Shown: piece by piece, positions 59,508 to 64,000 of the stretch | How the letters are laid out: each line of letters begins with the position of its first letter | Position numbering within the stretch: the stretch's first letter is position 1 | NCBI GenBank assembly: GCA_049275655.1 | Contig: JBASUY010000030.1 | Coordinates: 186,001-250,000 of the forward strand | DNA from: Sherwoodlollariibacterium sp049275655 | GTDB taxonomy: Bacteria > Omnitrophota > Gorgyraeia > Gygaellales > Profunditerraquicolaceae | Direction: 5' to 3' | Length of the DNA: 64,000 bases | Translations under genes and position numbers: made by a program | Notes under the pieces: model-generated | The model's database searches: none | Told to the model about the DNA's origin: nothing | What the model saw: only the letters and a program-made list of their open reading frames with translations

Positions 59508-61344
59508 TCGGTTTATTGCTTTTTTTAACCCTTACCTCCACCATCCCCCGTACCGAGTTAGATAAATAAACCTTATCTGCGCTTAGAAATTCTGAAAGGG
59601 TAATCTTTTTTTCTTTAACTAGTCCTTTTTTCAACAAATACCCTCTATATATCCCTGCCAGAAGCCCGGAAGAAAGAGCCGGGGTATAAAGATTATTATT
59701 TTTCTTAATAATTACATTTGATATTGCTCCCTCTGTAACCTCTCCTCTGCTATTTAAAAAAATAACATCATAATATCCCAAGGCCTTATAAAAAGTGTAT
59801 TCCCGGTCATATAGGGCGCGGTTGGTCGTCTTATGGTATAAAAAGATATCTTCACTATCTACCCTATATTTAGATATGGCAACGTAAACTAAAGCATCTT
59901 GCCTCTTAATCTTTAAATATTCAATATTAACAACCCCTTTGTTATTTAAGAGCATGCGTACCTTGTATCTTCTCCCCTTTACAAATTTCTCCTCTGCCTT
60001 TTTTAATTCTTTCAACAGATACTTAAGGCTGCAAGGATAACCAAAATACCCTGCTGAAGCCCTAATCCTATTTAAGTGCTCTCTTAGAAACTTAAAGCCG
60101 CTATCCCATAGAATAGTTTCAATCAACTTAAAATTATAATTTGCCTTAGTAAGAAAGTCGGCCTTTAAAGAACACTCTTTAAACTCTTTTATAGGAGAAG
60201 AATCATAAACAATTCCGCTTCCAACACCCATCTGAGCATTATTGCCAAAGATAGAGACGGTTCTTATAGGCAGATTAAATACCGCTTCATTTTTTTTAGC
60301 GATAAAACCTAAAGCGCCGCAATAAACCCCTCTTAACGATGGTTCAAGCCCTTTAATAATCTCAATCGTTTTTTTCTTAGGTACCCCGGTAACAGAGCCC
60401 CCGGGAAAGATGCTTCTAAAAATATCCGTATAGGCAATGCCCTTCTTTAGGGTTCCACTAACTTGGGAGGTCATCTGAAAGAGAGTATCGTATTTTCTTA
60501 CCTTAAGAAGCTCAGATATTTTAATACTGTTGCCTTTAGATACCCTGCCTAAATCATCGCGGATTAAATCTACAATCATCAAATTCTCTGCCCTATCTTT
60601 TAAGCTTCCCTTTAGTTGAATTATATTCTCCCTATCCTCTTGTGCATCCCTGCCTCTTTTTATCGTCCCTTTCATCGGGATAGAAATTATTTTATCCCCA
60701 TCCCTTTTAAAAAATAACTCGGGAGAAAGAGATACGACAAGATGGTCTTTAAATTTACAAAATGCGCCGTATTGCACTTTTTGCCTATTGCTTAATTCTT
60801 TATAAAAATCAAAAACCGAGCCTAAAAGCTCAAAATTATACCTTGCGGTAAAATTTACCTGAGAGGTATCTTTTCCTCTTATCTTTTCTTTAATCTTTAA
60901 GATTTTGCGCCGGTATTCTTCAGGCGTGATATCAAGCTTTAAGTTGCGTATATAAAAACCCTTTCTTTGGCTACTTTTAAGAAAGATTCCTCTTCTATCC
61001 ATATTAGTCTTGCCGGTCTTATGGTTAAAATAAAACCTCTTATCAAATACTGCCAGATGTATCAAAGGAACCCCGGAATATCTATCCCAATTAAATTTAA
61101 TATTCTCAAAGTAATACCCTAATTCGTAAGCAAAATATCCTGCTAAATAAAACATACCCGAATACCTGTCAATATCATCAAGGGCTTTTTTAATCTCTTT
61201 GTAGCCTTTTGCCTTTATTATCCTTACCGGGTCAACAAATAGATAAGTCATAAAATTTTGGCTATCAAAGAGCCTAGTCTCAAAAAGCATAAAGTATTCA
61301 TGATTATCTATAAAATTGCTGTTTATTTCAGGCAATCTTACCAT
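59497..61344 (-). CDS. Fused aminodeoxychorismate synthase component I and aminodeoxychorismate lyase (PabB-PabC)
   Basis: A 615-residue fusion for p-aminobenzoate synthesis in the folate pathway. The N-terminal chorismate-binding domain (about 60-375) has PMKGTIKRG, NLMIVDLIRDDLGR and FPGGSVTGVPKKKT; PMKGT is typical of PabB rather than TrpE. The C-terminal domain (about 400-615) is a class IV PLP aminotransferase/lyase with EVTEGAISNV and late SGLLAGIYRG. The glutaminase PabA is not in the window. It overlaps the TonB receptor gene by 7 nt. Confidence 0.93.
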   Translation of the reverse strand: MVRLPEINSNFIDNHEYFMLFETRLFDSQNFMTYLFVDPVRIIKAKGYKEIKKALDDIDRYSGMFYLAGYFAYELGYYFENIKFNWDRYSGVPLIHLAVFDKRFYFNHKTGKTNMDRRGIFLKSSQRKGFYIRNLKLDITPEEYRRKILKIKEKIRGKDTSQVNFTARYNFELLGSVFDFYKELSNRQKVQYGAFCKFKDHLVVSLSPELFFKRDGDKIISIPMKGTIKRGRDAQEDRENIIQLKGSLKDRAENLMIVDLIRDDLGRVSKGNSIKISELLKVRKYDTLFQMTSQVSGTLKKGIAYTDIFRSIFPGGSVTGVPKKKTIEIIKGLEPSLRGVYCGALGFIAKKNEAVFNLPIRTVSIFGNNAQMGVGSGIVYDSSPIKEFKECSLKADFLTKANYNFKLIETILWDSGFKFLREHLNRIRASAGYFGYPCSLKYLLKELKKAEEKFVKGRRYKVRMLLNNKGVVNIEYLKIKRQDALVYVAISKYRVDSEDIFLYHKTTNRALYDREYTFYKALGYYDVIFLNSRGEVTEGAISNVIIKKNNNLYTPALSSGLLAGIYRGYLLKKGLVKEKKITLSEFLSADKVYLSNSVRGMVEVRVKKSNKPIDK

Positions 61345-63131
61345 TTAACCCTCAAACCTCCTTCTATCCACCTACCGGGCGAAGGTATGCCGGCTATCTC
61401 CTGATATTCTACATTAAAAATATTGGTAGCGGAAAGAAAAATATTACTATTCTTATTAAGTCTATAGCTAAGCCGGATATGTGCCAAAAACCAACCGCTC
61501 CTACAAGGAGCCTTCTTATAGGTAATACCAAACTCCTGAGAAAAAAAACCTAGATTAAATACTGATATAATGCTTGTAAGGTGACGGGCATAATTTTCTC
61601 CGTATTTATAAATATACCCTTTGCTATCCCTACTCTTGTTGGTATACGCGTAGTTAATTTTTAGGTTTAACCGATCAGAGAATGTATATTGGATATATTC
61701 CTCAAAACCCAAAACGCCTGAAGAAGCTATATTATGCGCCTCCCATCTTAATTGCAAAGAATCTGATTTTACCCAATCAATAAAATTATCTTCATCCCTA
61801 AAAAACAATGCCGAACTAATAAAAAACTTTTGCTCTTTAAAAGAAACACCCGCTTCATAGGTTAAAGATTTTTCAGGAAAAAGGTTAGGGTTGCCAACGG
61901 TTGTAGGGTCATCATAATAAAGTTCGGTAAAGCTGGGGATACGCATAGCCTTTGAAATTCCCATATATAAAAAACTCTCTTCTCTATACTTGAAAGATAC
62001 CTTTGCTGCCCCAGTATATAACAGGCCCTTTCCATCATAATCATCAATTCTAAAGGCAGAATTCAAAGATAAATAATCGCTGAAACTAAAGGAATTATCA
62101 ATAAATATACTTTCTTGACTCCGTAAATGCCCGCCTAAAATAGTAGAACTTATCTTTTCTTGGGAATATTCCAATCCTAAACCTACCTTTCCCAGCCAAG
62201 AGGTATCTTTGCTTAAATAAATACCCGGAGTATACATATCTGTGCGATGATGAACAAGGTATTTACTCCGAATGCCTGTCTTATCCAGCATAAACTTATC
62301 AAAATGCCTACGCCAAAGAAAATTCGGCTTGATGGTTATTTCTCCTTTATCCAGATTAAGAGAGCTATTTAAAAGATACGTCCTTGTCCATTCCCTAGAA
62401 GGATATCCTAGCCCAGGAGTATAAAAATCATACGCCCCAAACTCTTTCTCCTGATATCCGAAGTTAAGATTAATTTCGCCTGAGGAAAAATCTAAGGTAG
62501 ATGCCATATTGGCAGTAAATTTCTTAAAATCAGTGTCATCGCTAAAGCCCTTTGATGCCTTATTTTCAACTGAAAACCTAAAACCTAAATCCTTTATCTT
62601 ATTGCTTATGCTTAATAGCTGCCCATAAGAAGCATACTCTCCTGCGGACAATTCTAAGGTAACCCTTCTTCCTTCTGGCTTTTTAGTGATAAAATTTACC
62701 GTTCCCCCTACTGCATCAGGCCCAACACCAAGCGGAGAAATGTTAGAAAGAATACTAATATTTGAAATATCCTCCTTAGTAACCGGGATATCGGAATTAT
62801 GGTGCCCTGTCTGCGGGTCATTAATCCTTTGCCCGTTTAAAAGTATGCGTACGCCCTGATAATTAGAGCCGCGTAAAGAAAAATCTGCCTGCATGGAATC
62901 AACAGGCAAGCGCGACTGCAAATTCACAAAAGTAGTATTTAAAGCCTCTATAGGATGGCTGAAAGGCAGGTTTTGTAAATCTTTTTGGCTTAATGAATAG
63001 GCATCGTTATTTTCAAGCTTATTTCTTATTACTACTATCCTATCAAACTTATCATCCTGCTCTTTAGCATAAGAAAAAACGGAAAACAAAATAAAGGCAC
63101 ATAAAAATAAGCTTAACCTTAATCTAAGCAT
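61338..63131 (-). CDS. TonB-dependent outer-membrane receptor
   Basis: A 597-residue receptor. Signal peptide residues 1-22, then a plug domain (about 28-150) with FSLRGSNYQGVRILLNGQRINDP-type motif (outline) and GGTVNFITKKP, then a 22-strand-type barrel ending in GLRVKW. It resembles BtuB/vitamin-type receptors; the ligand is unknown, and no cobalamin riboswitch fits in the short upstream gap. The ATG is 7 nt from a consensus -10 box and lacks a Shine-Dalgarno, suggesting a leaderless mRNA. It is co-transcribed with pabBC. Confidence 0.93.
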   Translation of the reverse strand: MLRLRLSLFLCAFILFSVFSYAKEQDDKFDRIVVIRNKLENNDAYSLSQKDLQNLPFSHPIEALNTTFVNLQSRLPVDSMQADFSLRGSNYQGVRILLNGQRINDPQTGHHNSDIPVTKEDISNISILSNISPLGVGPDAVGGTVNFITKKPEGRRVTLELSAGEYASYGQLLSISNKIKDLGFRFSVENKASKGFSDDTDFKKFTANMASTLDFSSGEINLNFGYQEKEFGAYDFYTPGLGYPSREWTRTYLLNSSLNLDKGEITIKPNFLWRRHFDKFMLDKTGIRSKYLVHHRTDMYTPGIYLSKDTSWLGKVGLGLEYSQEKISSTILGGHLRSQESIFIDNSFSFSDYLSLNSAFRIDDYDGKGLLYTGAAKVSFKYREESFLYMGISKAMRIPSFTELYYDDPTTVGNPNLFPEKSLTYEAGVSFKEQKFFISSALFFRDEDNFIDWVKSDSLQLRWEAHNIASSGVLGFEEYIQYTFSDRLNLKINYAYTNKSRDSKGYIYKYGENYARHLTSIISVFNLGFFSQEFGITYKKAPCRSGWFLAHIRLSYRLNKNSNIFLSATNIFNVEYQEIAGIPSPGRWIEGGLRVKW

Positions 63132-63137
63132 AGGCTT

Positions 63138-63165
63138 ATTATAAAATTAAGCTTTTAATTGTCAA
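63138..63165 (-). promoter_or_regulatory. Consensus promoter of the TonB receptor-pabBC unit (leaderless type)
   Basis: Minus-strand -35 TTGACA (63160-63165), 16-nt spacer, -10 TATAAT (63138-63143), both perfect. The -10 box ends 7 nt before the A of the ATG, so transcription should start at the start codon itself. Confidence 0.75.
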
Positions 63166-63192
63166 CTTATAAAATAGTTTACATTTATTATC

Positions 63193-64000
63193 TTAACGGC
63201 AATGGATAACATCTCCTGAGGTAACTTTCTGCGTTAAGCCGTTATCACGCCTGACTAATAACCCTCCGTCAGAGTCAATATCCACCGCCTCTCCTTCAAT
63301 ACACTCTTTATGCGAGTAAATTTTTACTCTCTTGCCTAAAGTAATTGATTGTTGGCGCCACTTATCAGTAATCGTAAGAGAGCCTTTCTTATTAAAAACA
63401 AGGTAGTTCTCCTCTAACCTATGAAGAATACCCTGTAACACCTGCACCCTGCTTAATTTATCCCCAAGCTCTAAACTTAAACTGGTTGCTCCGGAGAACA
63501 AAGTTTTCTTATCGTTATTTATATTTAAACCTACCCCGACAATAACAAACCCAACCTCATCTATCTCTGCTTTTATCTCAGTAAGTATCCCGCCTATTTT
63601 TTTATTATTTAATATTAAATCATTCGGCCATTTAATCTGTATATCTATAGGTATCAACTCCTTTAATGCCTCAGAGATACTTACTGCGGTTAAAAGAGTA
63701 ATAACCGGAGCTTTGTCAAGGGGGATCTTTGGCTTTAATATTATAGAAAAATAAAGCCCTTTGTATTTAGGGGAATGCCAGAGCCTTCCTAACCTCCCCC
63801 TGCCTTTTATCTGCGTCTCTGCAACAACTATTGTCCCTTCTTTTGCCCCTTTTAATGCTAACTGAGCAGCTGTATCCATAGTAGAGCTTAATGAATCAAA
63901 ATATAAGGCACTCCTGCCGAGAGTTTTTGTTTTAAGCCCATGATAAACCTGAAAATCATACAACTTATCCGGCTCAGAGATAAGCCTATAGCCTAAATGC
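63193..64000 (-). CDS. birA: Biotin-protein ligase, 5' end cut by window edge
   Basis: At least 269 residues are visible; the frame is open to the right edge. The edge sequence reads HLGYRLISEPDKL, the wing of the BirA DNA-binding domain, so the gene includes an N-terminal helix-turn-helix that represses biotin genes. An internal TTG near 63963 is not the start. The ligase core has STMDTA, GRGRLGRLWHSP (biotin/AMP loop), KWPNDLILNNKKIGGILTE and a C-terminal SH3-like domain. It attaches biotin to carboxylases. Confidence 0.93.
   Translation of the reverse strand, partial: HLGYRLISEPDKLYDFQVYHGLKTKTLGRSALYFDSLSSTMDTAAQLALKGAKEGTIVVAETQIKGRGRLGRLWHSPKYKGLYFSIILKPKIPLDKAPVITLLTAVSISEALKELIPIDIQIKWPNDLILNNKKIGGILTEIKAEIDEVGFVIVGVGLNINNDKKTLFSGATSLSLELGDKLSRVQVLQGILHRLEENYLVFNKKGSLTITDKWRQQSITLGKRVKIYSHKECIEGEAVDIDSDGGLLVRRDNGLTQKVTSGDVIHCR

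Noticed and set aside
63132..63192. Cobalamin riboswitch before the TonB receptor
   Set aside because: Only 61 nt separate the receptor gene from birA and a consensus promoter occupies them; there is no room for an aptamer.

Overview
The window reads as chromosomal core-genome sequence from an AT-rich, Gram-negative, anaerobe-type bacterium. Evidence for an outer membrane is a TonB-dependent receptor, an AsmA-like protein, a predicted outer-membrane beta-barrel and several lipoproteins. Evidence for anaerobic energy metabolism is a complete Rnf ion-pumping complex. The mix of a TrpB2-type synthase, a DUF3568 lipoprotein, a short-loop FtsH-like protease and a PurF-like protein with a degenerate glutaminase suggests a member of the PVC/Omnitrophota neighbourhood. 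That placement is inference: there is no rRNA or other phylogenetic marker here that settles it. I see no rRNA operon, CRISPR array, transposase, integrase or prophage.

Layout. 1-1336 (+) is the 3' part of a Ski2-type helicase. 1338-24049 (-) is an almost gap-free run. Read from its promoter at 24081-24109, it goes purB, purL, a LOG-family hydrolase, a purF-like gene, purM, a band-7 protein, purD, purE, a TsaC/LMW-phosphatase fusion, rpiB, glyA, dCMP deaminase, nrdR and a DUF151 nuclease. It then continues with cca, an AsmA-like gene, an outer-membrane protein, nth, trpB2, an aspartic protease, yjbQ and a macro-Nudix fusion. The tsaC-phosphatase-rpiB-glyA-comEB order resembles the ywlC-ywlE-ywlF(rpiB)-glyA region of Bacillus. 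24141-35911 (-) is a carbohydrate block: a GH94-like phosphorylase, a PilZ protein and a 2930-residue cyclic beta-1,2-glucan synthase. 36099-37788 (-) holds tRNA-fMet, ftsB and eno. 38054-40553 (+) holds an FtsH-like protease and a lipoprotein. 40543-47258 (-) holds tRNA-Thr, an MFS transporter, rnfCGDEAB and purN. 47467-47667 (+) is a cold-shock gene. 47777-53560 (-) holds tRNA-Phe and an operon of GH1 glucosidase, a cNMP/ParA/patatin fusion, a DUF3568 lipoprotein, a MazG-like protein, an NSS transporter and a 34-residue MetS-like subunit. 53642-58901 (-) holds a peptidoglycan-binding lipoprotein, then yqeY, a PfkB kinase, uppP, an RluA-type synthase, nadA and mnmA. 59179-64000 (-) holds a second cold-shock gene, pabBC, a TonB receptor and a 5'-truncated birA.

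Most notable features. (1) The two cold-shock genes share one leader design: a terminator-like hairpin, a T7 tract, then exactly 23 nt (including a strong Shine-Dalgarno) before the ATG. (2) The PurF-like protein has lost the catalytic Cys and other glutaminase residues but keeps the PRPP loop. (3) One protein fuses a cyclic-nucleotide sensor, a ParA/MinD-like P-loop domain and a patatin lipase. (4) Three genes have a -10 box ending 7-8 nt before the start codon, which suggests leaderless mRNAs. (5) A dispersed palindrome with core GGGACAGC...GCTGTCCC occurs twice, plus a half-copy that supplies the stop codon of the macro-Nudix gene. (6) An unlisted 34-residue transporter subunit follows the NSS gene.

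All calls come from reading the sequence and recalled family motifs. No database search was run.
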